Shown here one piece after another: positions 35,401-50,400 of a stretch of DNA of 64,000 nt. Position numbers and translations under genes: made by a program. The notes under the pieces were generated by a model. That model worked only from the letters and a program-made list of their open reading frames with translations. It was not told where the DNA came from and did no database searches. Every line of letters begins with the position of its first letter. Position 1 is the stretch's first letter. Source of the stretch: Delphinus delphis (taxonomy: Eukaryota; Chordata; Mammalia; Artiodactyla; Delphinidae); the NCBI RefSeq assembly GCF_949987515.2, contig NC_082684.1, positions 154,494,044 through 154,558,043 of the forward strand. Reading direction: 5' to 3'.

Positions 35401-38400
35401 GCAGGCACTTGGAAATGTTCCCGCTGCTGGGGCTCAGAGCTGGCTGAGCACCCCAGGGTGCAGGCTGGACCTGCCGTTTGTTTAGCTGCTGGCATCCTGA
35501 GGTTCCTTAAATAGAGCGCGAAAGCCCTCGAGCGGGGCTGGCCTGGCTCCTTTGATGATTTTTTCCCCATCGTGATGGATGTTCTGCATTAGGAATAGTC
35601 CTTCGAGCCTCTCCACCCTCCTCCCCTGAGCTCAGCAACGACGGGTTTCTTATGACCTTGTAAGGCCACAGCTGTAACTTATCCTCATGTGCTCCAGGGC
35701 AGGCAGACCCGTGGGCTCCCAGTGGCTCTATTTCCAATTGCCTTAGAACCTTTGGTCTCCAAGGCCTCGTCCAAGAGACCTGGGCAGAAGGTGCCTGGAG
35801 CCACCGCCATCCGTTAACCCTTTCCGAGCTCCGACCGTCTCCTTAGATGGCGGGTGGCCTGGGGAGCTCTGTGTTCTGTAGAAGGCTGAACAGGCAGGAG
35901 GAAGGTAAGGGTCCAGATAGAAGAGTAAACGTGAGGGGGCTTCAGCTGATACTTCTGCACCCTGCGTTTATACGCTGAAGATGAACAGAAACCTGGTCAG
36001 ACTTTTTCCAAGAGTACAGCCCAGAAAACAGGGTAAGCGCATTCCAGAAAGATCAGAGAAAGCCCAGAAGGGCAGAGAATGTACAATCCAAGCTGCTTTG
36101 AAGGCCTGAGCTACCCTGAAGGCACCAATGGATCAGATCCACTCCCTGTGGGTCCCAGAGGGCAACCTGCAAAGACCAGTCTGTACATGTAACGAGAAGG
36201 GCTCCTTCTGACATCCCAGGTTGTGTTTGGACTGAAGGAAGATACAAAAGGCACACAGATACAACGAATAGAGGAAAAACTTCTTCTTATTCAGATAGTA
36301 AAGAAGCACCGTGGCCTGGAAGGAGCATTTAGACAAGATTCCTTTTAATCTGAGCCACGTAGAATCTCAGAGAACAGGGATGAGTCCCTGCCTGAAACTA
36401 TTCCATGGTGAGGAACCCTTCTTCCTTTTTTTCTAAATTTACTTATGTATTTTTTATTTTTGGCTGTGTTGGGTCTTCGTTGCTGCGAGTTGCGGTGAGC
36501 GGGGGCTACTCTTTGTTGCAGTGTGCGGGCTTCTCATTGCGGTGGCTTCTCTTGTGGTGGAGCACGGGCTCTAGGCGCGGGGGCATGTGGGATCTTCCAG
36601 GACCAGGGCTCGAACCCGTGTCCCCTGCACTGGCAGACGGATTCTTAACCACTGAGCCACCAGGGAAGCCCAGAATCCTTCTTCTTATAGGTACTTTCCT
36701 TGGGTGGAGAGGAGGGGAAAGACGTATTTCCTTTGAAAACTGTCTGAGAGGTTAATTTCAGTGCTACCTTTGGTTTATTATTCAGTAAGCCTTTTCATCT
36801 CTGTCCATTTAAATTCTTTCAGGCCCATGTGAATAAATAAAGACGAGCTCTCGGTTTCAGATTCTCTATTCATTCAACATGGTTGGTGACGGTCCCTCTT
36901 GCTCCAGTGGGTCTTCAGGAAGCAGAACTCTGTAGGCTTCCCTGATGGTGTCTGTGGAAAGGCGCAGGGCTGGGCCCCGGGAGGTACAGCCCCCTTTTCA
37001 CCCTTCTCTCACGCTGCCCTTCACGAGGGCTGCTCCCGGGGAAGGGAGTGTCTGCGGGCAGCTCTGTCCTGCGGGCTCTGGGCCCTGCATCAAGCCATCC
37101 TACAGACAAGGGATGGCCCTTCCTTCCCCCTCCCTGCAAAACTAAGCCTGAGCAGCTGGAGGCTCTCGGCACAGCCTCGGGGGGGTGGGGTGAGCACCCC
37201 CTGTGCTGACCACTGTGTCGTGAACAACTCTTAGACATCCCCCAGGAGACAAGCATCGTGCAGTCACGCCCTCAGGCTGACCCATCAGTGGAGCCCATGG
37301 AAAACCCAGCTGCCTGCCCACTCCATCGGGGTGCCCGCTGACACAGTTTTCTCAGACACTTCTGTGTCCCCGCCAAACCACACTCACCAGCAACTAACTC
37401 TGACACAAAAGGCTTCTGTACCACAGACCCTGGGTTGTGACATCATAGAGGAAATCCAAGTTCAAGGGTCCTAGATACTAGCCACGCCATGCTTTTCAGC
37501 AGAATGGACTTGCTGTGCTCCGAAGCAGTCCTATCACTTGCCTTGTTCTAAAATGTTTACCGAGGAGCTGACCTCTTCTCTTTCCTGGGTCCACACACTC
37601 CTTCTGGATGAACCCGAGAGAAAAGCATCTATGATTTTTCTCATCGAAAACAAAAGAAATCTAAGACCTTCTAAAAGTCTTGCTTGAGCCATGAAAGAGA
37701 ATCATGATCAGCAGATACATACCCTGCAAACAGCCCTAAGTTTCTGAGAGGTAATATTGGGGAGTGGAATACACCAAATAGGAACTGGGCACAGGTGGGC
37801 CTTCTCCCTTCCCAGGTGGGTGGAGATAAGGGACACGGGTGGGGACCAGAGGGAAGCCTGTGCAGCTCATCCTCCTGTGAGCTGCAGTCCCTCCTGTTGC
37901 CAGCAGGGGGACCCCTCTGTGCCCACGACTGGCAATGGAGTCCTTCCAATGGAAGGACAGACAGAAATAAAAAACAGTCTGTTATCCCATCGAAGTTTGC
38001 AACATTAGGTGCTCCCTGCACGCTCAAACCACCTGTCTAAGCCGGCACTGAGGAGGACGGAGATGCCCACCATCCCGGCCTCTCTCTGTGCCCTCCGCAG
38101 GCATACAGCCCACGTCACCCCGGAGTCAAGGTCACGGCTAAGACCAGAGCAGCCACAACAAGCCAGCTGGATGCCGCCAGTCCCTGGGTGGCAATTACGC
38201 TTCAGTGGCAGTATTCCAAGACCATGGCATTTCACACAGATTCTGCAAAAGGCAGCACAACCTTACATGGACATGCTACAGGTCTTTCAATGATCTGAAG
38301 GGAATTTTTCCGAAATTGTATCGAGACTGACCCACCAAGTAATTGGGTTTTTTAAAAAAAATCCCAATTTTAGGAGCAAGGCAATAAATTGAGTGAGAAA

Positions 38401-41400
38401 GACCATTTCTCCATAATATATTTGTGTCTATATCATTGTTACACTTTCCAAAGAATCTAGCAACAGATTGGTTTCAGAGAAGAACCTGAAATATTAAAAA
38501 TGTTACCCCACTGGTGACAGTACAGGCACAGTTCAAGAGGTTATGTAAACCCATAAAGGAAAACAGTGATAACACAAAGCCTGGTGCCCTCCTGTCTCCT
38601 CTCTGCCGTAAATAGCTCCTGAAATGGAACACATTATATAATTTGTATTAAAAATAAAAACTTTAAGCTGTAATAAAACAAACATAAACCATCAAAGTGT
38701 GTCTCTGTCCAATATGAGGAATCTTGCTGAAAGAAACTAAAACTATTTTTCTCCTGGCCCAAGTGTTCCTTTTAGAGGAACAGCAGAAACTCAGAAGCCT
38801 TCTTTATATAATTGGAAAATTGGGGATAGAAGTCATCAGATTTTCCAATATTTTAAAACAGTTTAGTAAGTGCTAAATATTAACTTGAAATTTCACCTAG
38901 GAGTAAATGGAGAAAACTATTTCTTTGGTCTCTACGTTGTCTGTACTATTACGAAGAGCATATTTTCAAAATTAAGCAAAATCATAAGGCTCCCGTATTT
39001 AAAAATACATTATTTTAAGCTATTGTAATTTCATTTACTGTTTGAATTCTAATTTCAAATGCTCTTTCAATGCAATACTGTGCTAAATTATGTTATAACT
39101 CTGGTTCTGATTACCCAATCTGTGTAAAAATGTTAAATGGTTGTCCCTTCATAGCAAGAGAAAAGCACTGTTCTAGTAAAAGTTCAGATCTAAATCCCAG
39201 TATTACTTCAGGACTGGTTCTAAAAGAGAATAGTTTTTAACTAAATTCTGGCTGAATAAAAAAAGTCTGAATAGGTTTAGATATTAGAGCATCTTTTGCA
39301 ATATAAACATAACTATATTTCACGAGTCTTTGTGTTTGGATAACATTATTCTAACTTGAGAAGCAAACTCTCATATGAATGCTCTGGATAACGTTACAAT
39401 CTATCACCTAATGTTTTGACTTTGCTTTGACAAATATATCAGGTATTTACCTAACAATGTCATGGTACATTTTTCTAAAAAGCTCTTTGCCAATAACATT
39501 TCTTTGATTCTTTATGATGTAGTAAGCACATCTATTTCCCGTGCTTGATGTAGAAATAACTCAAGGCTCAAAAGAGATAATCTTTTTCACTTCTCTTCAC
39601 ATGGAAGGTTAGTAGTTATCACGATCTGCTCACATGGCTGATGCCATCCCTCTTACTCTGGCCAAGAATATAACCTCACCACTTCTATCCAGGTGGTCAT
39701 AGGCTCTGGGTGCTCATTCACAGGTATGGCTTCCTGCTCAAGCAGGAAGTAGATAAGAGGATGCTAACCCAGAAAAGTTCACCTACGTTTACAGATCTTT
39801 GTAAATGGAGTCCTTCACCCACGTTCTGACACACCTACTGACTAAGAGGACTGAGTTCTTGGTCCCCAGGGCCAGGTCTAGATTCTGAAGTTTATATTGC
39901 CCAACTGCATGCTTGGATTCTAGAGTCCTACCCGTTTCAGTCTACAGACTTTTGCGGTGTTTGACTCTCTGACCACCCCTTGACCCATCCAACTTTCCCT
40001 TAGGTATGAGTTCTTATGACTTCTGTGTCCCTGGCATAGGTCCACCTAGGCTACTCGCTTTAAATACCCAGAAATGTGCCCTGGCGAACATCAAGAATAT
40101 AACAGAAGGATGTGGGGAGGCTGTGAAAAAGCCACAGTCAGTGAGAAAGAGTGGAACAGTTACGAGAGAAGTATACGCAGCACATCAGCACAGGAGGATC
40201 GTACACACAAGGAAATCGAGCAAGTGGAGTCACCCTCCAGCAGGCTGGGACAGTGGCGGTGTCCCTGTGTCTGTCACCACTCTGCCCCTTGGTGCCCCTT
40301 CCATGCTGAGAATCTGCGGTGTCCTCTGTTTGCTCAGCTGTGCACCTGAGGACTTGGGACAATATCCCTGCCTCTCCAATCAGAATGGTTTTCAAGTTAT
40401 CTAATCCAAAATATTACCACAAACTTACGGCTATAACTTATTCACTCTCGTCTCGTAGCTTTCTTCATGTTTTTCCCCAACCAAGAATTCACTCCGTCCT
40501 TTCCTGCCACCTTCAAGGACTAGCTCCTAGGTCACCTCCATCATTAATCTTTTGTCAAGTACCTCAAGCCCTTTCCTTTCCACCAAATTCTTTCCACTAT
40601 CTAGAATACATGGCATGTTGGATTTGATTAACACCTGATTATCTATATTTCTTTTCCCCAGCAGAATTCTAAGGTCTTTCATTAAAGTGACTTAAATAGG
40701 ATGCTTTTCCTTTTTTTTTAATTGAAGTATACTTGATGTATAACATATCTACTACAGGTGTACGATAAAGTGATTCACAATTTTTAAAGGTTATACTCCA
40801 TTTATAGTTATTATAAATTGTTGGCTATATTTGTGTTCTACAATACAACCTTTTAGCTTATTTTATACCTAATAGCTTGTACCTCTTACTCCCCTACCCT
40901 TCCCTATCTTGCCCCGCCCCCTCCCCTTTCCGCATTGGTAACCTCTAGTTTGTTCTCTACCTGAGTCTGCTTCTTTTCTGCCATGTTCACTAGTCTGTTG
41001 TACTTTTCAGATTCCACATATAAGGGATATCATACAGTGTTTGTCTTCCTCTGGTGCTTTTCTTATATATACTCTTCCTCTCACCTCCGTGGTTTTGCAC
41101 ATTATCTCTCTCTCCCTCTCCCTTCTTATCCCATCCCTGAATTAACTTCTGAAAGACTTAACTATCCCCTCCCCTGGGAAGCATTCAAAAAAACTGATCC
41201 CCTCAAAAAAACTGATCAGCACCTCCATCGTGCCGTGACTGGACCCTACATGTACCTCTATCACAGGGAGCACTTTGCATACAATTTTCTACATGACTTT
41301 TCTTCTCTGGACCTCTTGGGAGAAAAGGCTCTGTCTTATTTATCTTTGTACCCCCATGCCTCGTACCTCTCCCATAGCACATAATCCACATGTATTTCAT

Positions 41401-44400
41401 TCTTGGAGAATCTGAAGTCTGGAGTCAAAGCCAAGATGCCATCCTGAGGGAGAGTGGGGTCCTAAGCAAGAGAACGAGGTGGCTGTGATGTCAGACCTGG
41501 GCAGGTCTTAGGAATTGTACCCCCTTTCCATCAGCCAACCAAGTGGATGCAATCCAGGAATAACAATGCTTTCTGACACTCTGATAATCATTCCACATTT
41601 GTTACCTCATTTAATCCTCTTTGACTTATAGCATTTATCTCGTTGTTACTTGTAGCATAAGTTCCCTATCTAGCCCCTTACAGAGAAGGTCTGCTGATCG
41701 AAATCCCCACTGGAAAGACGTAAGTGCAAGGTCAGGATGCCAGGAAGGGGAAGCTAGGCTTTGGGTTATACAAAGACCATGCTTTCAGATGCTGACCACA
41801 AGGCCCGCACTCTGGACAGATAATACAAGAGTACTCAAAGCTCTGTACTGTTCATGTTTCCTTCCTACGATAGCCACATAGTACCTTCATTCAGAGATCC
41901 TCAAAACTTTTTAGACATGACCTCATTTAGCTCAGTCTTAACTGCCTCAGCAAACTTTTTAAATGGGTGCCTCCTATTTATTTAAAATTATCTATATGAT
42001 CTTTGTTGAAGAGCAAGTTTTTCTTTTCTTTGAAACAAAAAGATTCAAGTTTTCATTGGTGGCCCAGGGTAAAAACATTTTGCCCTCTGCCCATCATTTA
42101 TTTCCTCATATTCTGAGTCTGAGCCCAAAGACACCAGTTTCCCCCACTGCCTTCCGTTCACGGCCCTGAGTCCCAGACCTCTGTTCTGCAATGTATTTCT
42201 GAGACATGCATCTGTTAGTAGCACTGTCTGGACAAAGGCATCTGAGGAGATGAGGATAAACGCCATCAACTGAAACAGTCTTCCTAGACAACACCAATTA
42301 GCCGCCACTCTAGACCAGGGGTCAGCCAACCACGGCCTGGGGGCCGAATCCAGGCTGCTACTTCTTTTGAATAAGTACAATTTTATGGGAAGACGACAAG
42401 CCCATTTCTTTGCACGTTGCAACAGCTGCCTTTGCGCTACAACGGCAGAGTTCAGTCATTACGACAGAGTCCATCCAGCCTGTAAAGCTTAAGATATTCA
42501 CTGGTCTGTTATTTTTAGAAAACGTTTGCTGACCCCTGTCCCAGAAAACTGGAAAGAGGGAAACTGGACATTGTGTTATTAACTGGAGTCATGCTTCAGA
42601 GGCTCACCACAAGGCCTGCAGCCTGAAAAAGTGAGGCAGGAGGGCCCAAACCTTACACTGTCCGTTTTTTACTTGCATGACAGGTGCACGGTTCCAACCT
42701 CTGGAGACTCCAAATTTCTTAGACATGATCTCCTTTGTACGCCTGCATCCCTCCTTTCTGAGCTCCTTCACATGTGCAGGGAGCTCTCTCCTCCAACCAG
42801 ATCACCTCCCCGAGGTCCTTCTGGGCCGGGCTGGCCCTGTCCAGCATTCTTCCGGGCTGCTCAGCGAAACTCAGACTGCCCTCCTTTGATCCCCACCACT
42901 TCAAAGGTACTCTCTCCACATCTTAACGTCTTTCCAGCATTCTCACCGCTCTTGAAGAGAACGGCTAAAAGGAATGTACCAGCAGACACCACTGGACCTC
43001 ATGGTACCCAGAGATTCCTCACTCTGCACCTCTGTGGTCTCCATCCTCACGCTCAGCCTGTCCAACCCAAATCATAAGAGGGAAAGCGGCCTGCATCCCT
43101 GCACACGCCCCAGGTAGGCTTAAAGCTAAATAAGGAAACACTAACAGTTAATTCTGTGTATCAGAGCAGCAGCTCCATTCATTTCTCACAACAGCACGCT
43201 GCTGGGGGAAGTCTCTCAGGGCAGGTGACCTCTGTGCACTCACCTGAGATGGGCAGCGTTCAAGTGATCTCCTCACTTGGCGTAAGAATAGGTGTTGTAT
43301 ATAAAATAGACAAGCAACAGGGACCTACTATCTAGCACAGGGAACCATACTCAATATTTTGTAATAACCTGTAAGGCAGGGGTCCCCAGCCCCTGCCTTA
43401 TAGGGTGGGGAGTCTCCTGTTAAGAGCCAGGCCGCACAGCAGGAGGTGAGTGCCGGCAGGTGAGCAAGCGAAGCTTCATCTGCCGCTCCCCATGGCTCGC
43501 GTTACCGCCTGAACCATACCTGCCCCACCTGGTCCACGAAAAAAATTGTCTTCCACGAAACCAGTCCCTGGTGCCAAAAAGGTTGGGGACTGCTGTTATA
43601 AGGGAAAAGAATCTTAAAAAGAATATCTATATCTGAATCACCTTGCTGTACCTGAAACTAATACAACATTGTACATCAACTATACTTCGATTAAAAAAAA
43701 AGAAAGAAAAAAAAAATAGGAAAAGAAAAAGAACAGGTAGAGCCCGAAAGCCTGAGCGCCGGCCTGAAGTTCCGCCCTCATGATACAGTGAAGAATGTTA
43801 TGGGGAAGAGCTTCAGGGTGGGGTAGACCGGGCTTCACTCCAAACTTTTCTACATATAACTTTGTATATTTCAGTGCACTTACATCACCTTCCTGTCCCT
43901 CACCTTCTCATCTACAAAATAGGGATAACCATGTCTGTTTCGATGGATTGCTGGAAGATGAAATGAACAAATGTATGGAAAACCCTTAGTGTGCTGGGTA
44001 CCTGCTGGTCACTCAGGGGCTGTAGCTACTAACTTTAAAAATGCCAGTTACATTTAATAATTTATGCTCTGGTGGGTTTTTCAGCAAAAATCACTACCCT
44101 GCTACATGCCAGGTACCATGCTAGGAGCTGGGGCTGTGTACTCTAATGATCAAAACCAAGATGGTTCCCAAACCCATGGAGCTTACAGACCATTTGCCTA
44201 TAAGGTTACACACAGAATGTCCAAATAGCACATGGAAGCCCAATTTTGCTCAAAGAAGAAAGTGAGGTTCTGGAGCATGAAGTAAGCCAGTGAAGGAAGC
44301 ACGAATGAAATTCAGATGCGAGTTCTCCGATTCACAAGCTCACACTTCCCCTCATTTTAGTTTGGCAATTACAGATAAGCACCTCTGCGCTTGTTCTTTG

Positions 44401-47400
44401 CCCTCGAAAACTGTTGACTACATTAAACGGAGAAAGGAAGACAACCTCCCAAAGCCACATGGGAGTCTAGGATTGGCAGAGAATGGAGCAAGTCTGCAGA
44501 AAGTTGTGGCATGAAAGACATCTGTTAACTCACGTATTAGCCACTGCTTGGTCGCCAAAGCGGGTCCCTTAGCCAAGCTCCTTAATATGAAGGCAAAAGT
44601 AGTAGGTCCAATAATATAGCTTAGGGCAAAGAATGAGAAGAACATGCAGACCCTTGTCAAAGAAGACTGTATTTAATAGACACCTACTATCCTCAGTGTT
44701 CCCACGTTATGTTTGCTTGTGCCAATCCCTTAAGCAGGTAACCAGACAGAGTAAAAAAGGTCTAACCCGCTCACGGTTTTTGTTCCTCTTCAGATCCCCG
44801 TCTCACTAAGAAGTTTCACAAACTCAAGCTGGGAGGCAGAAATCTTGCCTGACCCAACACCAGAGCCATCTCAATATATTTTTCAGCAAGAGCAGGTGGA
44901 GAGAAAACGGAGCTGAGCCCTGAGCCAGCAGCTGCAGGAGTTGCTGAAGCTGCCCCCAGGCTGGTTAAGTCCCGGCATCCAGGCTCACATTCCTACCAGG
45001 ATGTGAGGACCAGAAGGAGACAATGCCAAACGCACACAGTTCGGGGCGCTCCTCAGGTACTGATAGACCCTTGACTAAGAATACATTTTAAGGTGAAATG
45101 ACCTTTACAATTCCTTATAGATCAGTTGTTTAAGTACTTACTCAATACCAACTATATGCCCAACATTGTGATAAATACAGTGAAGTATCTCGGGCCCTTC
45201 AAAGATGCGGGAGCCAAGAACATCCAGGATGAGAGTGAATGCATGATTCTTCACAGCACAAGAGTGGACCCGAGACACATGGCTGATGTTGCCAAGCCTG
45301 CTGACATATCACCAAAGCCCTGTGTTTGGGGGTAATCTCCCTCTTCACCAGGGGACACAATACTGTATACCAGACTCTACAAAGAGCCAGCTAAGCTGTT
45401 CACTCAGGGCTGTGGCCTTCAAGGAGATGAGAGCTGCTAAAACAGTCAGTGGTTTTCAAAACCACTCAAGGCAGCCACGGGCTTTAGAAATTGCCTGGAG
45501 GCTTCTGACATGTGTTTGGCTGCTCTAGGGTGGTTCTCCTGGAAAGCGGCCACACTGCGGCTCAGAAGGCAGCAGAGTGCATGCCAGACGTTCAGTGCCT
45601 TGCAAGGAATGGGATTCCCTATCCAGGAATGAAGGAAGAGGGGAGAATAACAGAGTGACATCTATCATTACACTGCACTTGGTAAGGAAATCCCTCCCTC
45701 TAGATGCAGCCTTCTCAACTGAGTCTTGAAATGTAAAGGCATTGACCGTGTTGCCATCTGCACATCTGTCACTGCACATGGGAATGCTGTCTCATCACCC
45801 CGTTACTTTCACTGAGACCTCACAGCATCTTGGTTTGATTTATGGCCTTCAGGGTCAGACCTGGCTTTGAAGCCTGGCCCTGCCATTTACTAGCTGTGTT
45901 ATCTACCTTTGCAAAGCCTCAGTTTCTCCATCAGTGAAATGGGGATGACAACCAAATCGTTATAAAGATTAAATACTCATTAATTAAAAAATTCATGTAA
46001 TTGCCTTAGCATATTGAAAATGCTTCATGCTCCATTTTTAAGAAGCACCTGAATTATGTTATCATTAAAAGTAAGTCTAGGAGCCCCTGGTTCAGTTCAT
46101 TGATTTTGTCTGCACAATTTGGGGCAGGATTTATCTTTCTGGGGGTTATTTGGTAAGAAGGTTATTGATAGTTCTCCCATAAGAAGTGGGAGAAGACCCA
46201 TGTGTGCTGGAATGGACTGGGCTTGAGGTTAAATCCTGAAGTGACTCAGGTTCCTGAAGATGTGAGAGGCTTTCAAGCTGCTGTAGCCTTTGGGTGATGA
46301 ATGGCCTTCTTGTGACCATGCAGTAGAACTGATCATGCATTTTACCATTTGGGTGTTTCTTAATATTTATTAGGAAATCATTTAAATATTATAATTTTGT
46401 TGAGTTCTACAAATGCATACAATAGAAATTGTCATTATAAGTAATTTACATTATGAAGATGAAAATCGTATTTCTTTAAACTTGCATTTCTTTAGTTACT
46501 AGTACAATTGACTCTTTTTCATAATCTTATTGAATCTTCTTATTCTCTGTAAATTGTTTCACATCCTTTGCCCATTTTCTTATACAGAATTAATTTCATT
46601 GATCTGGAGTAGCTCTTTACATATTAAAGATAAACTCCTTTCCTCCTCATATAGCACTTTATATATTAAAGATAAACCTCTTTTTGCTGCAAAGTTTTCC
46701 CCAGTCTTTTGTTCCCTTTTTATTTAAAACAGAAGTTTGAAATTTTTATATAGCTGAAGTTATTGATCTTCTTCCTTTGTAATTACTTTCATTGCTTTTA
46801 AGTTTAGAAAGTCTTTCCTTACTTCAAAAGTAGTTAAATGTGCACCTATATTTTCTTACATATTTTGGCATGTGGTTCATTGATTACTTTTAACTGCTTA
46901 ATTTATTTAGAATTCTTAGTCTGGTAACAGGTTTAAATGTTATAAATTGGTACAGTCTTTCTGGAAAAATGTTTTTGCAATATGAATTAAAAACCACAAA
47001 TGGGTTGGTGTTCCTTGCCCTACTTCTAAAAAATGTAACTAAAGAAAATGATCAGGCATACAGCCACGGATTTCTACTGAAGACAGTCATTCCGATTATG
47101 CTTATATTAGCAAAAAATGGAAATAACTTCAAAGTCTCTCGTGGTGGTGGAGTAAATATTGTTTAGCTGCACTGTCCAATAATGGTAACCATCAGCCACA
47201 TGCGGTATTTAAAGTTAAATGTACTAAAATTAAATAAAATTAAATATTCAGCTCCTCAGTTGCTCAAGTGCTCAATAGCCACATGTGACAAGGGGCTACC
47301 ATACTGGATAGCAGTGGTACCAAACATCCCCATTCTCACAGAGGTTTCTGTGGAATAGTGCTGCTCTGTGGCCATTAAAATCAGGTTTTGAAAGAATATT

Positions 47401-50400
47401 TAAAACCATTGGATAATTTATAATATGATGGTAAGTAAAAATATCAAAATATAAAATATTTACTGAATTCAGATTGGTTGCAGTAATTTTAATCATCAAT
47501 ATCTTCATCAAATGCTGTTTTCTATAGAGGAAACCCAAACCCTGCCCTCACGAAGCTTCTTGTCTTAAAGAAAAGAGAAAAAAAAACCCAGAAAATCTGA
47601 AGTGCAATAGGTGCATAGGAATTTAATGAGATACACAGGGAAATGTAGCACATGGCACCTACTCTGCAGCTGTTAACTGACTGGAATTCCAAACGGGAAT
47701 TATTATACTGGATCATACACAAGGCCTAATTAACACTGTCTTCTGTGGCCAACAGTGGTCTCAAAAGAAGCCATGATTATCCTTCTGTCAACATCTATTG
47801 ATATTATCCACCAAAGGCACAAAAACAACTTAGCAAACAAATGGCATTTAAGAACCTGGAGTACATAAAGCAAGGAGCTTTACAGAGTACTTAGTAAATA
47901 TGGAAAGGTTATAAGGCCTCTGAAACATCAATAAATAATCAACCACAACAAAAGAATGCTTCACTTATATGTGAATAAAACTTTGGAAAATGATGCCCAT
48001 AAGTAAAACCTACATGCAATTCGTACTCAACCTTCCCACTAAGAACAACTGAAAAGTTAAACAAAATGTATATATTTTTAAATCTTGAAAGTATCAAAGA
48101 GTTAATAAAATAGTGAGAAAAATATCTGGGAGAAGATGAAAATTTAAAGAGGGGGGCTCAGCATCTGGGATCACTTTTTAGCTTAAGCATCCAAGAGCTG
48201 ATGTCCAGAGACCTCCAAGGATAGAAATAAACCAGCTTTTGAAAGGACTGCAATCCAGCTCTGAGCCATCTGGTCTGCCCATAAAAATCTCAAGCCCTGA
48301 AAATGGACTAAAATGATCCCAGTTTGTTATTCCCCCAGGAACCTGACAGAAATAACTCAAAACTCTCTAGAGGAATAGATCCTGATCCTAGGCCTCAAAC
48401 TATTTCTACAAAACATTTTCAATATAATGCCCATCACACAATGGAAGATAACCAGTCACACTGGAGAAAAGATGAGTGACAATCAAAACAGCTCTTAAGT
48501 GGCTCTAGAGTTTGTAATTATCAGATGTGGACTTTAAATTGCTATGTGTACTGTGCTTGAGAAAATAAAAAAAGTATTAAAAACTTAGTACATAACATTC
48601 TAAAAAGTGAGAGAGCAAATCTGAAAAAGAACCAAATGGAAATTCTAGAACTAAAAAACACAATACCTGAAATAACTCAATGGGTGAGTTTAACAGCAGA
48701 TCAGACCTGAAGGGAGAATCTGTGAACTGGAAGACAGGTTGGAATGAAGCATGGAAAGGCAAAATTTGGAATATACAGAAGACATCATGGGAAACACAGA
48801 GAATATGGAGGAAAAAAATCTAACATGGGAATCCCAGGAGGAAAAGTGAGTCGAAGCAATTTCATGGATGACAGCTGACGCCTTTCCCGTGAATCCCCAA
48901 ATTCATGAAGCCTTAGGAACTTCAGGGAGAAAAAAATAAGAAGAAATACACATCTAGAACCATCATTTTAAAACTACAGAGAATTAAAGATGAAGAGGAA
49001 AATCTTAAAGACAGTTGACCATAAAAGATTACCTTTAGAGGAACGACAGTTTAAATTATTATGGACTTTTCAACAGCAACAATGGAACCCAGGCGACAAT
49101 GGAATATACCTTCAATGGGCTGAAAGAAAATCACTGCCAACCTAGAACTGACATCCCCAGTAATAATATCCTTAAAGAGGGAGAGGGAAATAAATCATTT
49201 CAGACAAGCAAAAACTGAGAAGTCTGTACCAGCAGACCCACCATTAAAAAGATACCAGTGAATGTTCTTCAGGTGCAAAAAAAGAAAAAAAAAAAAAAAG
49301 GAATCCCAGATGGAAGGTCAGAGATGCTGACTGAAGAAAAAGTATTAGAAAGGAAGGAGTCAGCAGGCTGACTGTACAAGAACGTGATGCAGAAGAACCA
49401 GGAAAATCTAGCTTACAGGAGAGGTTACCTTCCCCTTATACAAGTTAAAAATTATATTTGGCTATCCTCCAAAAGAAAAGAGTTAAAACAAATCCTTGTA
49501 TCACATTTTGGAATATATTTTTCACGATTTTTGGGTGGGGGAAAATCAAACGTCATGGAGAAAAGATCAATATATTATACTGGGAATTCCCTGGCAGTCC
49601 ACTGGTTAGGATGCCACACTTCCAATGCCAGGGACCTGGGTTCAGTCCCTGGTTGGGGAACTAAGATCCCACAAGCCGCATGGTGAGGTCTATATATACA
49701 TATAATACTGCATCTTTTAAAAAATATAAATGGTGAAAGTAACTACAAAGTAATAACAGAAAATGTTTGCAATAATTTATCAGCTAAGATCAGGTTCAAT
49801 TCTATGTGGAGGGAAACCTAGGGGTGGAAACAGGGGGGACAGAGGGTTCCTAAGAGGTTTCAGATACTATTTTACTCATTAGACCACATATTTATCATTA
49901 ATTGATAAAAACAGATAATGAATTAAGAAAGAAACCTAAGAGACCTAGTTCTTTGTTGAATGTAGAGATATTCGTTGGTCTGGCAACCAGTACAGAAAAA
50001 GTTCTGTTTTCCACTATGTGAGTTGGAAATATACTATAAATGCAAATTTCTGATATTTATGATACAAGAGTAGGATAAGGAATAGCCTTTTCCTATGGTT
50101 TGTGAAAAAAGGTAAATAGTTGTATTTTGGGGATAATTTAATTTTTCAGCACAGACTACAGGTCCCCTTAATGTCCTCCCATCCCTGGAATTCTAAGATT
50201 CATCCTAAATACTGTGAGAATATTAGTCCTGAATTACTGAGATACAAGTCCTTGGTTCTAACTACAGGCCAAGGGGGCTGCCAATGATTTTATTCCGTTG
50301 TTCTCAAAGGACATCACTACTGAAAGGAATTATTCCATCAACAATGGTGCTGTTGAGTGGCCTTCTCCTCGAATTCCCCTCTCATTCACACTATCTACCC

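Noticed and set aside
36937..36975. 'cttccctgatggtgtctg' as a SINE head
   Set aside because: The match stops after about 15 bp and no SINE body or tail follows.
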